From Pseudomonas sp. dw_358 (GTDB lineage: Bacteria; Pseudomonadota; Gammaproteobacteria; Pseudomonadales; Pseudomonadaceae), in assembly GCF_018449655.1 (NCBI RefSeq), contig NZ_JAAVUX010000001.1:682001-746000 (forward strand): 64,000 nucleotides of DNA, given 5' to 3'. The notes under the pieces were generated by a model. The model did no database searches. It worked only from the letters and a program-made list of their open reading frames with translations, and was not told where the DNA came from. Of the stretch, positions 48,808-58,142 are shown piece after piece; the first letter of the stretch is position 1; every line of letters begins with the position of its first letter. The translations under genes were made by a program, and so were the position numbers.

Positions 48808-50343
48808 ATGACTACCACGCCTAAACCTTTGGTACTGATTATCCTGGACGGTTTCGGCCACAGCGATAGCCATGAATACAACGCCGTCTACTCGGCGAAG
48901 ATGCCGGTGTTCGACCGCCTGCTGGCCAACCAGCCCAACGGGCTGATTTCCGGCTCCGGCATGGACGTCGGCCTGCCGGACGGGCAGATGGGCAACTCCG
49001 AGGTCGGCCACATGAACCTCGGTGCCGGGCGCGTGGTGTATCAGGATTTCACTCGCGTCACCAAGTCCATCCGCGACGGCGACTTTTTCAGCAACCCGAC
49101 CCTCTGCGCCGCCGTCGACAAGGCGGTCAGCGCCGGCAAGGCCGTGCATATCATGGGTCTGCTGTCCGACGGTGGCGTGCACAGCCACCAGGACCACCTG
49201 GTGGCCATGGCTGAACTGGCCGCCAAACAAGGCGCAGAGAAGATTTACCTGCACGCCTTCCTCGATGGCCGCGACACGCCACCGCGCAGCGCCAAGGCTT
49301 CCCTCGAACTGATGGACGCTACCTTCGCCCGCCTGGGCAAGGGCCGCACCGCCAGCCTGATCGGCCGCTATTTCGCCATGGACCGCGATAACCGCTGGGA
49401 CCGCGTGGCCGCCGCCTACAACCTGATCGTCGATGGCGAGGCCTTGTTTCATAGCGCCAGCGCCGTGGAAGGCCTCGACGCGGCCTACGCACGGGACGAG
49501 AACGACGAATTCGTCAAAGCCACCGCCATCGGCGAATCGGTCAAGGTCGAAGACGGCGACGCCGTGGTGTTCATGAACTTCCGCGCCGACCGCGCCCGGG
49601 AAATCACCCGGCCCTTCGTCGAAGACGGCTTCAAGGAATTCGAACGCAAGCGCCAACCCAAGCTGGCCGGCTACGTCGGCCTGACTCAGTATTCGGCCAA
49701 CATTCCGGCACCCGCCGCATTTGCCGCCGGCAGTCTGCACAACGTGCTGGGCGAATACCTGGCCAACAACGGCAAGACTCAGCTGCGTATCGCCGAAACC
49801 GAAAAATACGCCCACGTGACCTTCTTCTTCTCCGGCGGCCGCGAAGAACCGTTCAAAGGCGAAGAACGCATTCTGATCCCGTCGCCCAAGGTCGCCACCT
49901 ATGACCTGCAGCCGGAAATGAGCGCGCCGGAAGTCACCGACAAGATCGTCGATGCCATCGAGCACCAGCGTTTCGACGTGATCGTGGTCAACTACGCCAA
50001 CGGCGACATGGTCGGCCACAGCGGCATCTTCGATGCGGCGGTCAAGGCCGTCCAGTGCCTGGACCAATGCGTCGGCCGTATCGTCGAAGCCCTCGACAAG
50101 GTCGGCGGCGAAGCGCTGATCACCGCCGACCACGGCAACGTCGAGAAAATGGAAGACAAGGAAACCGGCCAGGCGCACACCGCTCACACCACCGAGCCAG
50201 TACCCTTCGTCTATGTCGGCAAACGCCCGCTCAAAGTCCGCGAGGGCGGCGTGCTGGCCGACGTGGCGCCCACCATGCTGTACCTGCTGGGCATGGAGAA
50301 GCCGCAAGAGATGACCGGCCACTCGATCCTCGTCGAGGGCTGA
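48808..50343 (+). CDS. gpmI: 2,3-bisphosphoglycerate-independent phosphoglycerate mutase
   Basis: Glycolytic/gluconeogenic mutase of the alkaline-phosphatase superfamily, 511 residues, needing Mn. The first metal site is [11 protein letters not shown], the phospho-Ser is Ser64 in [12 protein letters not shown], and later sites are [10 protein letters not shown] and [10 protein letters not shown]. The ATG at 48808 gives the family length. It is followed by a terminator and then envC, the conserved gpmI-envC-ctpA order. Confidence 0.97.
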   Translation: MTTTPKPLVLIILDGFGHSDSHEYNAVYSAKMPVFDRLLANQPNGLISGSGMDVGLPDGQMGNSEVGHMNLGAGRVVYQDFTRVTKSIRDGDFFSNPTLCAAVDKAVSAGKAVHIMGLLSDGGVHSHQDHLVAMAELAAKQGAEKIYLHAFLDGRDTPPRSAKASLELMDATFARLGKGRTASLIGRYFAMDRDNRWDRVAAAYNLIVDGEALFHSASAVEGLDAAYARDENDEFVKATAIGESVKVEDGDAVVFMNFRADRAREITRPFVEDGFKEFERKRQPKLAGYVGLTQYSANIPAPAAFAAGSLHNVLGEYLANNGKTQLRIAETEKYAHVTFFFSGGREEPFKGEERILIPSPKVATYDLQPEMSAPEVTDKIVDAIEHQRFDVIVVNYANGDMVGHSGIFDAAVKAVQCLDQCVGRIVEALDKVGGEALITADHGNVEKMEDKETGQAHTAHTTEPVPFVYVGKRPLKVREGGVLADVAPTMLYLLGMEKPQEMTGHSILVEG

Positions 50344-50360
50344 TCACCGGTTTTTCACCC

Positions 50361-50399
50361 GACGCCTTGCAGCCCAAGGGCTCCAAGGCGTTTTTTTTG
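50361..50399 (+). terminator. Rho-independent terminator of gpmI
   Basis: Stem CGCCTTG / CAAGGCG (50363-50369 and 50384-50390) followed directly by eight T residues, 20 bases after the gpmI stop. Confidence 0.85.
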
Positions 50400-50464
50400 C
50401 CACGCGTGGCGGGCATACTAGGGTCTCCCTAGGCTCGTACTTTCCTCTGGTGCACATCACCCTC

Positions 50465-51778
50465 ATGCTTCGCGTCCTGATATTCCTGACCTCGTTCTGC
50501 CTGCTGAGCACGGCCTTTGCCGATGATCGAGCGCAAACCCAGCAACAGCTGGACGCTACGCGCAAGGACATCGCCGATCTGCAAAAGACCATGAGTCAGC
50601 TGCAAGAACAAAAATCCGGCGTGCAGAAAGATCTGCGCACAACAGAAACCGAAATGGGCAAGCTGGAGAAGCAGGTGGAGGCCCTGCAAAAAGAACTAAA
50701 AAAGACTGAAAGCGAGCTGGAGCGGCTCAATGGCGAAAAAACCAGGCTCCAGAGCGCTCGCGTCGAACAGCAGCGTCTGATTGCCATTCAGGCGCGTGCG
50801 GCCTACCAGAGTGGTCGCCAGGAATATCTGAAACTGCTGCTCAACCAGCAGAACCCGGAGAAGTTTGCGCGCACCCTCACTTATTACGATTACCTGAGCC
50901 AGGCGCGCCTGACGCAGTTGAAGAATTTCAATCAGACCCTGAGCCAGTTGGCCGAAGTCGAGCGCCAAAGCCAGTTGCAACAAGCCCAGCTGCTGGTGCA
51001 GCAAGGCAACCTCGACGACCAGCGCGCCCAGCTTGACCAGGTGCGCAAGGACCGTCAGGCCGCCCTGGCCAAGCTCAACGATCAATACAAGGAGCGCGAC
51101 CAGAAGCTGCAGGCGCGCCAGCAAGACCAGGCTGACTTGGCCAAGGTCCTCAAGACCATCGAGGAAACCCTCGCCCGCCAGGCCCGCGAAGCCGAAGAGG
51201 CCCGTCAGAAAGCCCTGCTGGCCGAGCAGGAAGCGCAAAAGCAACGCGACCGCGACGCCCAGGCACGCGCCCAGGCCAAGGCCGACGCCAGCAAGCCTGA
51301 TGACGACATGCCCGCGCCGAAACGTCCAAAATCGCCCCTTGGCGCGGTAGTTTCCAGCAGCGGCGAGACCTTCGGCGGTGCATTCTCCGAAGCCCGGGGA
51401 AAACTTCCATGGCCTGTCGATGGTCGATTGTTGGCGCGTTTCGGCGAAACCCGTGGTGACGACGAACGCACCAAGTGGGATGGCGTGATGATCGGCGCAT
51501 CGGCCGGCAGCGCGGTACACGCCATCCATGGTGGACGCGTGGTATTTGCCGACTGGTTGCGCGGCGCCGGACTTCTGGTCATTCTCGACCATGGCAATGG
51601 CTACCTCAGTCTTTATGGACACAATCAGACGCTGCTCAAGAGCGCGGGGGATGTGGTCAAGGCCGGCGAAACCATTTCGACAGTCGGCACCAGCGGCGGG
51701 CAGGAAACCCCGGCGCTGTATTTCGCGATTCGTCAGCAAGGCAAACCCACCGACCCTGCTCAGTGGTGCCACGGCTGA
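50465..51778 (+). CDS. envC: Murein hydrolase activator EnvC
   Basis: Periplasmic divisome-associated activator of cell-separation amidases, 437 residues. It has a signal peptide (VLIFLTSFCLLSTAFA), a long coiled coil (about 20-280, rich in Gln/Glu/Arg/Lys) and a C-terminal LytM/M23 domain (LPWPVDGRLLARFG ... KWDGVMIGA ... YGHNQTLL). The zinc ligands are degenerate: the HxxxD position reads KWDG and the HxH reads GHN. This fits EnvC, which activates amidases and does not cut murein itself. The ATG at 50465 is preferred to an upstream GTG. Confidence 0.92.
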   Translation: MLRVLIFLTSFCLLSTAFADDRAQTQQQLDATRKDIADLQKTMSQLQEQKSGVQKDLRTTETEMGKLEKQVEALQKELKKTESELERLNGEKTRLQSARVEQQRLIAIQARAAYQSGRQEYLKLLLNQQNPEKFARTLTYYDYLSQARLTQLKNFNQTLSQLAEVERQSQLQQAQLLVQQGNLDDQRAQLDQVRKDRQAALAKLNDQYKERDQKLQARQQDQADLAKVLKTIEETLARQAREAEEARQKALLAEQEAQKQRDRDAQARAQAKADASKPDDDMPAPKRPKSPLGAVVSSSGETFGGAFSEARGKLPWPVDGRLLARFGETRGDDERTKWDGVMIGASAGSAVHAIHGGRVVFADWLRGAGLLVILDHGNGYLSLYGHNQTLLKSAGDVVKAGETISTVGTSGGQETPALYFAIRQQGKPTDPAQWCHG

Positions 51779-51874
51779 CACGCAAACCAGAACAATGGCG
51801 TCGTGATGACGCCGACATGCTCCGGCTCCAGGCTTGCGCACGGAACGGTAGAACACAGGATTAGGAGTTTGTTA

Positions 51875-53248
51875 ATGCCGCATCTGTCACGCCTCACCTC
51901 GCTGGCCCTGACTATCGCCGTGATCATCGGCGCTCCACTGGCCTTTGCGGCCGACCCTGTCGCGCCCACCGCACCTGCGGCCAGCCCGGCTTCGCCTGGT
52001 GCGGTCGTCAATACCCCTGCGCCTGCCGCCGCGCCGGCCGACAAGGCGCCGCTGCCCTTGGAAGAGCTGCGCACCTTCGCCGAGGTGATGGACCGGATCA
52101 AGGCGGCCTACGTCGAGCCGGTAGACGACAAGACCCTGCTGGAAAATGCCATCAAGGGCATGCTCAGCAACCTCGACCCGCACTCGGCCTACCTGGGTCC
52201 TGAAGATTTCCAGGAGTTGCAGGAAAGCACCAGCGGCGAATTCGGCGGCCTGGGCATCGAAGTCGGGGTGGAAGATGGCACCATCAAAGTGGTCTCGCCC
52301 ATCGACGACACGCCAGCCTCCAAGGCAGGCATCCAGGCCGGCGACCTGATCGTCAAGATCAACGGCCAGCCGACCCGAGGCCAGACCATGACCGAGGCCG
52401 TCGACCGCATGCGCGGCAAGATCGGCGAGAAGATCACCCTGACCCTGGTCCGCGATGGCGGTGCGCCGTTCGACGTGACCGTGGCTCGCGCCGTCATCCA
52501 GGTCAAGAGCGTGAAAGCCCAGCTGCTGGAAAACGGCTATGGCTACATTCGCATCACCCAGTTCCAGGTCAAGACCGGCGAGGAAGTTTCCAAGGCCTTG
52601 GCCAAGCTGCGCAAAGATAACGGCAAGAAGCTCAACGGCTTGATCCTCGACCTGCGCAACAACCCCGGTGGCGTGTTGCAGGCAGCGGTGGAAGTGGTGG
52701 ACCACTTCATCAGCAGCGGCCTGATCGTGTACACCAAAGGGCGCATGGCCAACTCCGAGCTGCGCTTCTCCGCTACCGGGCACGACGAAAGCGAAAACGT
52801 GCCCTTGGTGGTGTTGATCAACGGCGGCAGCGCCTCGGCGTCGGAAATCGTCGCGGGCGCCTTGCAGGACCACAAGCGCGGCGTGCTGATGGGCACTGAC
52901 AGCTTCGGCAAGGGTTCGGTGCAAACCGTGCTGCCGCTGAACGGCGACCGCGCGCTGAAAATCACGACTGCGCTGTACTACACGCCCAACGGCCGTTCCA
53001 TTCAGGCCCAGGGCATCGTGCCGGACGTGGAAGTCCGCCAGGGCAAGCTGACATCGGACGTGGATTCGGACAACTTCAAGGAAGCCGACTTGCAGGGCCA
53101 CCTGGGCAACGGCAACGGCGGCGCCGACCGTCCGACCGGCTCGGCGCCGGCAGCGGGCAGCAAAAAGGCGCGTCCTCAGGACGACGACTTCCAGTTGAGC
53201 CAGGCACTGTCCTTGCTCAAAGGCCTGAGCGTGACGCGCGGCAACTGA
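51875..53248 (+). CDS. ctpA: Carboxy-terminal processing protease CtpA (S41)
   Basis: Periplasmic serine protease of 457 residues. It has a signal peptide (LALTIAVIIGAPLAFA), a Pro/Ala-rich linker, a PDZ domain (about 110-195, GLGIEVGVEDGTIKVVSPIDD) and the S41 catalytic domain, with the Ser in NGGSASASEIVAGAL and the Lys in GTDSFGKGSVQT. In P. aeruginosa CtpA degrades murein endopeptidases, which fits its place next to envC. The ATG at 51875 follows AGGAG. The next gene starts two bases after the stop. Confidence 0.94.
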   Translation: MPHLSRLTSLALTIAVIIGAPLAFAADPVAPTAPAASPASPGAVVNTPAPAAAPADKAPLPLEELRTFAEVMDRIKAAYVEPVDDKTLLENAIKGMLSNLDPHSAYLGPEDFQELQESTSGEFGGLGIEVGVEDGTIKVVSPIDDTPASKAGIQAGDLIVKINGQPTRGQTMTEAVDRMRGKIGEKITLTLVRDGGAPFDVTVARAVIQVKSVKAQLLENGYGYIRITQFQVKTGEEVSKALAKLRKDNGKKLNGLILDLRNNPGGVLQAAVEVVDHFISSGLIVYTKGRMANSELRFSATGHDESENVPLVVLINGGSASASEIVAGALQDHKRGVLMGTDSFGKGSVQTVLPLNGDRALKITTALYYTPNGRSIQAQGIVPDVEVRQGKLTSDVDSDNFKEADLQGHLGNGNGGADRPTGSAPAAGSKKARPQDDDFQLSQALSLLKGLSVTRGN

Positions 53249-53249
53249 C

Positions 53250-54023
53250 ATGCGCGCGCTACTGCTTGCGCTGTTGTTGATGGGCCTGACGACGACCGCA
53301 CACGCGGCGCCGTCAGGGTCGGCTTATTTCACCCTGATCATCGACGACCTGGGGCAGAACTTGCCTCGGGATCGCCGCGCCCTGGACTTGCCGGGGCCGG
53401 TCACGCTCGCGGTGATGCCGGATACGCCCCACGCCGCCGAGTTCGCCGGCGAAGCCAACAAGGCCGGCAAGACGGTGATCATCCATATGCCCATGGACCC
53501 CGCCACCGGTCCGTTCGCCTGGCACCCGGACCTGCCCCAGGCCGAGTTGCAGGCCCGCCTGGAGGCCGCGATCAAGGCGGTACCCTACGCCGTCGGTCTG
53601 AACAACCATGAAGGCAGCCGCATGACCTCCCGGCCTGACGCCATGGGTTGGTTGATGGCGTCCTTGCAAGCCCACGATCTGTTCTTTGTCGACAGCCGCA
53701 CCAGCCCGAAAACGGTCGGCGCGGCCAAAGCCCAGGCAGCGGGCGTGCCCAGTGTTTCGCGGGATGTGTTTCTCGATGACGTGCGCACGCCGGAAGCGGT
53801 GGCCAAACAGCTGCAAACGGCCATTAGCATCGCTCGCAAACATGGCTCGGTGGTGGTAATTGGGCATCCCTATCCGGTGACGCTGGACCTGCTGGAGAAG
53901 CAATTGCCGGGGCTCAAAGCCCAAGGCGTCGACTGGATATCGATTCAGCAGATGATCGCCGAGCGCGGCAATCGGGCGACGGCGGCCCATGGGAAGGATG
54001 GAGAATACCCGGCCAGCCCTTGA
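53250..54023 (+). CDS. Divergent polysaccharide deacetylase (YibQ family)
   Basis: A 257-residue exported protein with a signal peptide (LLLALLLMGLTTTAHA) and a divergent polysaccharide deacetylase fold: LIIDDLGQNLPRDRRALDLPGPVTLAVMP, VIIHMPMDP, GLNNHEGSRMTSR and FFVDSRTS. It is the yibQ gene that follows envC/ctpA in many gammaproteobacteria. Substrate and activity are unproven. It is almost contiguous with ctpA and so likely in the same operon (envC-ctpA-yibQ). Confidence 0.9.
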   Translation: MRALLLALLLMGLTTTAHAAPSGSAYFTLIIDDLGQNLPRDRRALDLPGPVTLAVMPDTPHAAEFAGEANKAGKTVIIHMPMDPATGPFAWHPDLPQAELQARLEAAIKAVPYAVGLNNHEGSRMTSRPDAMGWLMASLQAHDLFFVDSRTSPKTVGAAKAQAAGVPSVSRDVFLDDVRTPEAVAKQLQTAISIARKHGSVVVIGHPYPVTLDLLEKQLPGLKAQGVDWISIQQMIAERGNRATAAHGKDGEYPASP

Positions 54024-54071
54024 GGCCAGCTCAATCATCTGCACCCACGCGCTCTGGGGGCGGCGGCGCGA

Positions 54072-54833
54072 TTACAAATACTTCGCCATCACCTGATCCA
54101 CAAATCCATCCGCACGCATGGCATCCAGTGCCTTCTGCAAGCGGGTAACCACCTCGTCCGGGGTGTCCTTGTTGATGGCCAGGTACAGCTGATCACTGTT
54201 GAACCGCAGCACAGTCTTGAGGTGCCCTACGCCTTCGAGCCTGGCCAGGTAACGCCCTGACGGGTCGCCGGTGGCCCACAGGTCAATCTCGCCGCTTTGC
54301 AGCTTCTTTGCGTTGTCCTGGTCGCGCAGGGCAACCACCGGTTCGAAACCCTTGGCGGCCAAGGTCACGGCAATGACGTCGCCCTTGTAGGCGCCGATCT
54401 TCTTGTGCCGCGCCTGTTCCAGATTGTCCAGAGTCAGCTTGCTGTCGTCCCGCGCCAGCATGATCCAGTCATCCGGCCCGATAGGCCCGACCCATTTGAA
54501 CGCGCTTTCACGCTCGGCATTGCGCGCCGTGACGAACACACCGCAGTTGGGGTTTTGCAGAGCCAGCTTGTAGATACGATCCCAGGGGAAGCGCAGGGTC
54601 ATGTTGTAGGCAATGCCGGCGCGCTTGAACATTTCGCGTACGATATCGGCAGCGATGCCACTGATATTTTCTTCCTGAGCGAAGTTCTTGCCCCCCGCCG
54701 CCATGTTGTAGGGCGGGAAGTTTTCGGTAAGCAGCACCATCGAATAATCGGCAGGCACCTCGGCAGCCTGGGTGCCACCGGCGATGCTCAGGCACAAGCT
54801 TGCCATACTGGCCAACAACAAGCGCTTCAACAT
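54072..54833 (-). CDS. Periplasmic solute-binding protein (family 3-like)
   Basis: A 253-residue exported binding protein. It has a signal peptide (LKRLLLASMASLCLSIAGGTQA), then a type-2 periplasmic fold (MVLLTENFPPYNM ... GIAADIVREMFKRAGI ... YKGDVIAVTLAAKGFEP ... GEIDLWATGDPSGRYLA). Such stand-alone proteins resemble amino-acid ABC binding proteins, but no permease or ATPase is nearby and the ligand is unknown. The ATG at 54833 has GGAGG 8 bases upstream; an ATG at 54848 is less well placed. It follows hisF after 106 bases. Confidence 0.85.
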   Translation of the reverse strand: MLKRLLLASMASLCLSIAGGTQAAEVPADYSMVLLTENFPPYNMAAGGKNFAQEENISGIAADIVREMFKRAGIAYNMTLRFPWDRIYKLALQNPNCGVFVTARNAERESAFKWVGPIGPDDWIMLARDDSKLTLDNLEQARHKKIGAYKGDVIAVTLAAKGFEPVVALRDQDNAKKLQSGEIDLWATGDPSGRYLARLEGVGHLKTVLRFNSDQLYLAINKDTPDEVVTRLQKALDAMRADGFVDQVMAKYL

Positions 54834-54939
54834 GGGCTTCGCCTCCATAACAGTCATGGAACCAAGCTTGCACAGGCTGCTGGCCAGAGTCCAGCAAAAC
54901 ATCAAGGCACTATGCCATCATCTTGACGGACAAACGTCT

Positions 54940-55710
54940 TTAACGCACCACGATCCCCTGATGCGCCATGAACGCCTTGGCTTCAGGGACCGTGTAATCG
55001 CCAAAATGGAAAATACTCGCCGCCAGCACCGCGCTGGCGCCACCCTGCAGCACGCCGTCGGCCAGATGCTGCAAGTTACCGACACCACCCGACGCAATCA
55101 CCGGGATACCCAGAGCATCGCTGATGGCGCGGGTCACACCCAGGTCGAAGCCGTTCTTCATGCCGTCCTGGTCCATGCTGGTGAGCAGGATCTCACCAGC
55201 GCCCAGGCCTTCCATCTTCATCGCCCACTGCACGGCGTCCAGCCCGGTAGGCTTGCGCCCGCCGTGGGTGAAAATCTCCCAGCGCGGCGTCTCGCCCGGC
55301 CCGGACACCTTCTTCGCATCGATGGCCACGACGATGCATTGGGAGCCGAAACGGGCAGCGGCCTCGCCGACAAACTCGGGGTTGAACACTGCGGCCGTGT
55401 TGATCGAGACCTTGTCGGCGCCGGCGTTGAGCAGGTTGCGGATGTCCTGCACGGTGCGCACGCCGCCGCCTACGGTCAGCGGGATGAACACTTGGCTGGC
55501 CATGCGCTCGACGGTGTGCAACGTGGTGTCACGGCCATCGACGCTGGCGGTAATGTCGAGAAAGGTGATTTCGTCGGCACCCTGCTCGTCGTAACGCCGG
55601 GCAATTTCTACCGGGTCGCCGGCGTCGCGGATGTTCTCGAACTTTACGCCCTTGACCACACGGCCGTTGTCCACGTCCAGGCAAGGGATGATGCGTTTAG
55701 CCAGCGCCAT
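54940..55710 (-). CDS. hisF: Imidazole glycerol phosphate synthase cyclase subunit
   Basis: TIM-barrel cyclase (256 residues) that pairs with HisH to make imidazole glycerol phosphate and AICAR. Catalytic Asp11 lies in [16 protein letters not shown], and the second acid in VVAIDAKK. Phosphate loops are [12 protein letters not shown] and IASGGVG. The frame is open upstream into hisA, but the ATG at 55710 gives the family length, 10 bases after hisA. Confidence 0.97.
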   Translation of the reverse strand: MALAKRIIPCLDVDNGRVVKGVKFENIRDAGDPVEIARRYDEQGADEITFLDITASVDGRDTTLHTVERMASQVFIPLTVGGGVRTVQDIRNLLNAGADKVSINTAAVFNPEFVGEAAARFGSQCIVVAIDAKKVSGPGETPRWEIFTHGGRKPTGLDAVQWAMKMEGLGAGEILLTSMDQDGMKNGFDLGVTRAISDALGIPVIASGGVGNLQHLADGVLQGGASAVLAASIFHFGDYTVPEAKAFMAHQGIVVR

Positions 55711-55720
55711 GCTCGGTTCC

Positions 55721-56458
55721 TCAGCCTTTGTAAGCGTCGCATAAAGCCTGAGCTTCGGCGACGTCCAGGGTGCCTTCATAGATAGCTCGGCCGGTGATTG
55801 CGCCGATGATGCCCGGGGCCTTGGCATCGAGCAGGGCCTTGATGTCGCCCAGATTGTGGATGCCGCCGGAGGCGATCACCGGAATGCGCGTGGCCGCAGC
55901 CAGAGCGGCGGTGAAAGGCACGTTGCAGCCCTGCATCATGCCGTCCTTGGCGATGTCGGTGTAGACGATGGCACTGACGCCATCGGCCTCGAAGCGCTTG
56001 GCGAGGTCAATGACCTGCACCGAGCTGACTTCGGCCCAGCCGTCGGTGGCGACGAAACCGTCCTTGGCGTCGAGGCCGACAATGACCTTGCCCGGAAAGG
56101 CGCGGCAGGCTTCGGCGACAAATTCAGGCTGTTTGACCGCCTTGGTGCCGATGATGACGTAGCTGACGCCCGCCTTGACGTAGTGCTCGATGGTTTCCAG
56201 CGAGCGAATCCCGCCGCCGATCTGGATCGGCAGGTGCGGATAGCGTTTGGCGATGGCGGTGACCACTTCACCGTTGACCGGCTGGCCTTCGAACGCACCG
56301 TTGAGGTCGACCAGGTGCAGGCGCCGGCAACCGCCATCCACCCACTTGGCGGCCATGCTCACTGGGTCATCGGAAAACACCGTCGAGTCTTCCATACGGC
56401 CTTGGCGCAGACGCACGCAAGCGCCGTCCTTGAGATCGATAGCGGGGATAATCAGCAT
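55721..56458 (-). CDS. hisA: ProFAR isomerase
   Basis: TIM-barrel isomerase of 245 residues acting on the product of HisI. Asp8 is in [18 protein letters not shown]; phosphate loops [11 protein letters not shown] and IASGGIHN; the second acid is in [12 protein letters not shown]. It lies between the DUF2164 gene (37 bases) and hisF (10 bases) in the operon. Confidence 0.97.
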   Translation of the reverse strand: MLIIPAIDLKDGACVRLRQGRMEDSTVFSDDPVSMAAKWVDGGCRRLHLVDLNGAFEGQPVNGEVVTAIAKRYPHLPIQIGGGIRSLETIEHYVKAGVSYVIIGTKAVKQPEFVAEACRAFPGKVIVGLDAKDGFVATDGWAEVSSVQVIDLAKRFEADGVSAIVYTDIAKDGMMQGCNVPFTAALAAATRIPVIASGGIHNLGDIKALLDAKAPGIIGAITGRAIYEGTLDVAEAQALCDAYKG

Positions 56459-56495
56459 CGTTGAAACCTGTCGAATTCAGTCAGCGTGGCTCGAG

Positions 56496-56750
56496 TCAGT
56501 CTTTCTCGAGGGCCCAGAGGTCACTTTCGATGCTCTCGAAACGCTCCTTGAGGTGCGCTTGAACATCGAAGATCGCCCGATTGTAGTAGTGCGGCGCGAT
56601 TTCGCGGGTGAACAGCTCGAGCACTTCCAGGGCTTCGAAAGAACCCAGGTCGAGGTCGAAACGATCAGCCATGAAGCGCTTGATCTTGTGTGCCGCTTCG
56701 CTTTCCTGCTCGCTGGTGAGCGTCAGGATCGGCGGCTTGGCCTTGGCCAT
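56496..56750 (-). CDS. DUF2164 family protein
   Basis: An 84-residue acidic helical protein with no membrane segment (LTSEQESEAAHKIKRFMADRFDLDLGSFEALEVLELFTREIAPHYYNRAIFDVQAHLKERF), recognisable as DUF2164. Function is unknown. Its ATG shares one base with the hisH stop (TAATG), the same junction as hisB-hisH, so it is translationally tied to the his operon. A role in histidine synthesis would be inference from position only. Confidence 0.85.
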   Translation of the reverse strand: MAKAKPPILTLTSEQESEAAHKIKRFMADRFDLDLGSFEALEVLELFTREIAPHYYNRAIFDVQAHLKERFESIESDLWALEKD

Positions 56751-57388
56751 TACCAGCGCCCGTCCCAGGCGGCAAAGTTCTGCAACAGTTGCAAGCCGTG
56801 AGTGTGGCTCTTCTCTGGGTGGAACTGCACGGCAAAGCGCGAGCCTTCAGCCAGCGCGGCGGCGAAGTCCAGGCCGTAGTGGCCGCGACCGACCACCTGG
56901 CTCGGCTTGCCGGACTCGATGTAATAGCTATGCACGAAATAAAAGCGCGCCAAGTCCGGAATGTTGTGCCAAAGCGGGTGATCCACGGCCTGCTGCACTT
57001 CGTTCCAGCCCATGTGCGGCACCTTCAGGTGGGCGCCGTCCTCGAAGAGGTCTTTGCCGAAGAAGCGCACCTTGCCGGGAAACAGGTCGATGCAGTCGAC
57101 GCCCGCGCTTTCTTCGCTGTGCTCCATCAAGGCCTGCATGCCGACGCAGATACCGAGGAACGGGCGGTTCTGGCTGACTTCGCGCACCAGCGTGTCGAAG
57201 CCCAGGCGCTTGATTTCGGCCATGCAGTCGCGGATAGCGCCGACGCCGGGGAACACCACACGGTCGGCTTCGCGGATCACGGTGGCGTCACTGGTGATCA
57301 GGACCTTGCCCGCGCCCACGTGCTCCAGGGCCTTGGCCACCGAATGCAGATTGCCCATGCCATAGTCGATTACCGCGACGGTCTGCAT
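56750..57388 (-). CDS. hisH: Imidazole glycerol phosphate synthase glutaminase subunit
   Basis: Class I glutamine amidotransferase of 212 residues that feeds ammonia to HisF. The nucleophile is Cys81 in [11 protein letters not shown], and the His/Glu pair is in [11 protein letters not shown]. The start ATG shares a base with the hisB stop (TAATG). An open frame extends upstream inside hisB but carries no domain. Confidence 0.97.
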   Translation of the reverse strand: MQTVAVIDYGMGNLHSVAKALEHVGAGKVLITSDATVIREADRVVFPGVGAIRDCMAEIKRLGFDTLVREVSQNRPFLGICVGMQALMEHSEESAGVDCIDLFPGKVRFFGKDLFEDGAHLKVPHMGWNEVQQAVDHPLWHNIPDLARFYFVHSYYIESGKPSQVVGRGHYGLDFAAALAEGSRFAVQFHPEKSHTHGLQLLQNFAAWDGRW

Positions 57389-57981
57389 TACAGCACGCCC
57401 TTGGTCGACGGCATCTGCCCGACCATGCGCGCATCGCGCTCGATGGCCATGCGCAGCGCGCGGCCGAAAGCCTTGAACACGGTTTCGATCTGGTGGTGGG
57501 TGTTGTGCCCGCGCAGGTTGTCGATGTGCAGGGTGACATTCGCATGGTTGACGAAACCCTGGAAGAACTCCTGGAACAGGTCCACGTCGAAACCGCCCAC
57601 GGAGGCGCGGGTGTAAGGCACGTGCATCTGCAGGCCAGGACGGCCAGAGAAGTCGATGACCACGCGGGACAAGGCTTCGTCCAGCGGCACGTAGGCGTGA
57701 CCGTAGCGGTAGATGCCTTTCTTGTCGCCGATGGCCTGGGCAAAAGCCTGGCCCAGGGTGATGCCGACGTCTTCCACGGTATGGTGGTCGTCGATGTGCA
57801 GGTCGCCCTGGCATTCGATGTCGAGGTCGATCAGCCCGTGACGGGCGATCTGGTCCAGCATGTGCTCAAGAAAGGGCACGCCGATGGCAAATCGGGCCTT
57901 GCCAGTACCATCCAGGTTGATCGAGGCTTTGATCTGGGTTTCCAGAGTGTTGCGCTCGACGGACGCCTTACGTTCGACCAT
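57388..57981 (-). CDS. hisB: Imidazoleglycerol-phosphate dehydratase
   Basis: Mn-dependent dehydratase of 197 residues, not fused to a phosphatase. It has the paired metal motifs [15 protein letters not shown] and [21 protein letters not shown], and [16 protein letters not shown]. The ATG at 57981 is preferred to a GTG one codon upstream, with GGAG 6 bases before it. First gene of the hisB-hisH-DUF2164-hisA-hisF operon. Confidence 0.97.
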   Translation of the reverse strand: MVERKASVERNTLETQIKASINLDGTGKARFAIGVPFLEHMLDQIARHGLIDLDIECQGDLHIDDHHTVEDVGITLGQAFAQAIGDKKGIYRYGHAYVPLDEALSRVVIDFSGRPGLQMHVPYTRASVGGFDVDLFQEFFQGFVNHANVTLHIDNLRGHNTHHQIETVFKAFGRALRMAIERDARMVGQMPSTKGVL

Positions 57982-58070
57982 CACCAGCTCCGCAAATCAT
58001 TGGGCGAAAAGGCGATCATTATAGGCGTGTGGGCAGGAAACAGGAACCTCGGAGTCGGGACGGGCTGTGT

Positions 58071-58109
58071 CGGCCTCTTCGCGAGCACGCTTTGCTCGCG
58101 AAGAGGCCG
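58071..58109. terminator. 17-bp hairpin between MFS gene and hisB
   Basis: Perfect inverted repeat of 17 bases (CGGCCTCTTCGCGAGCA at 58071-58087 and its complement at 58093-58109) with a 5-base loop. It lies downstream of the MFS gene and upstream of hisB. The CTCTTCGCGAGCA core is a frequent Pseudomonas extragenic palindrome. It lacks a T-tract, so termination is possible but not certain. Confidence 0.65.
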
Positions 58110-58142
58110 GCAGCGATTTGATGGACTGCCGGCCGACTTTTC

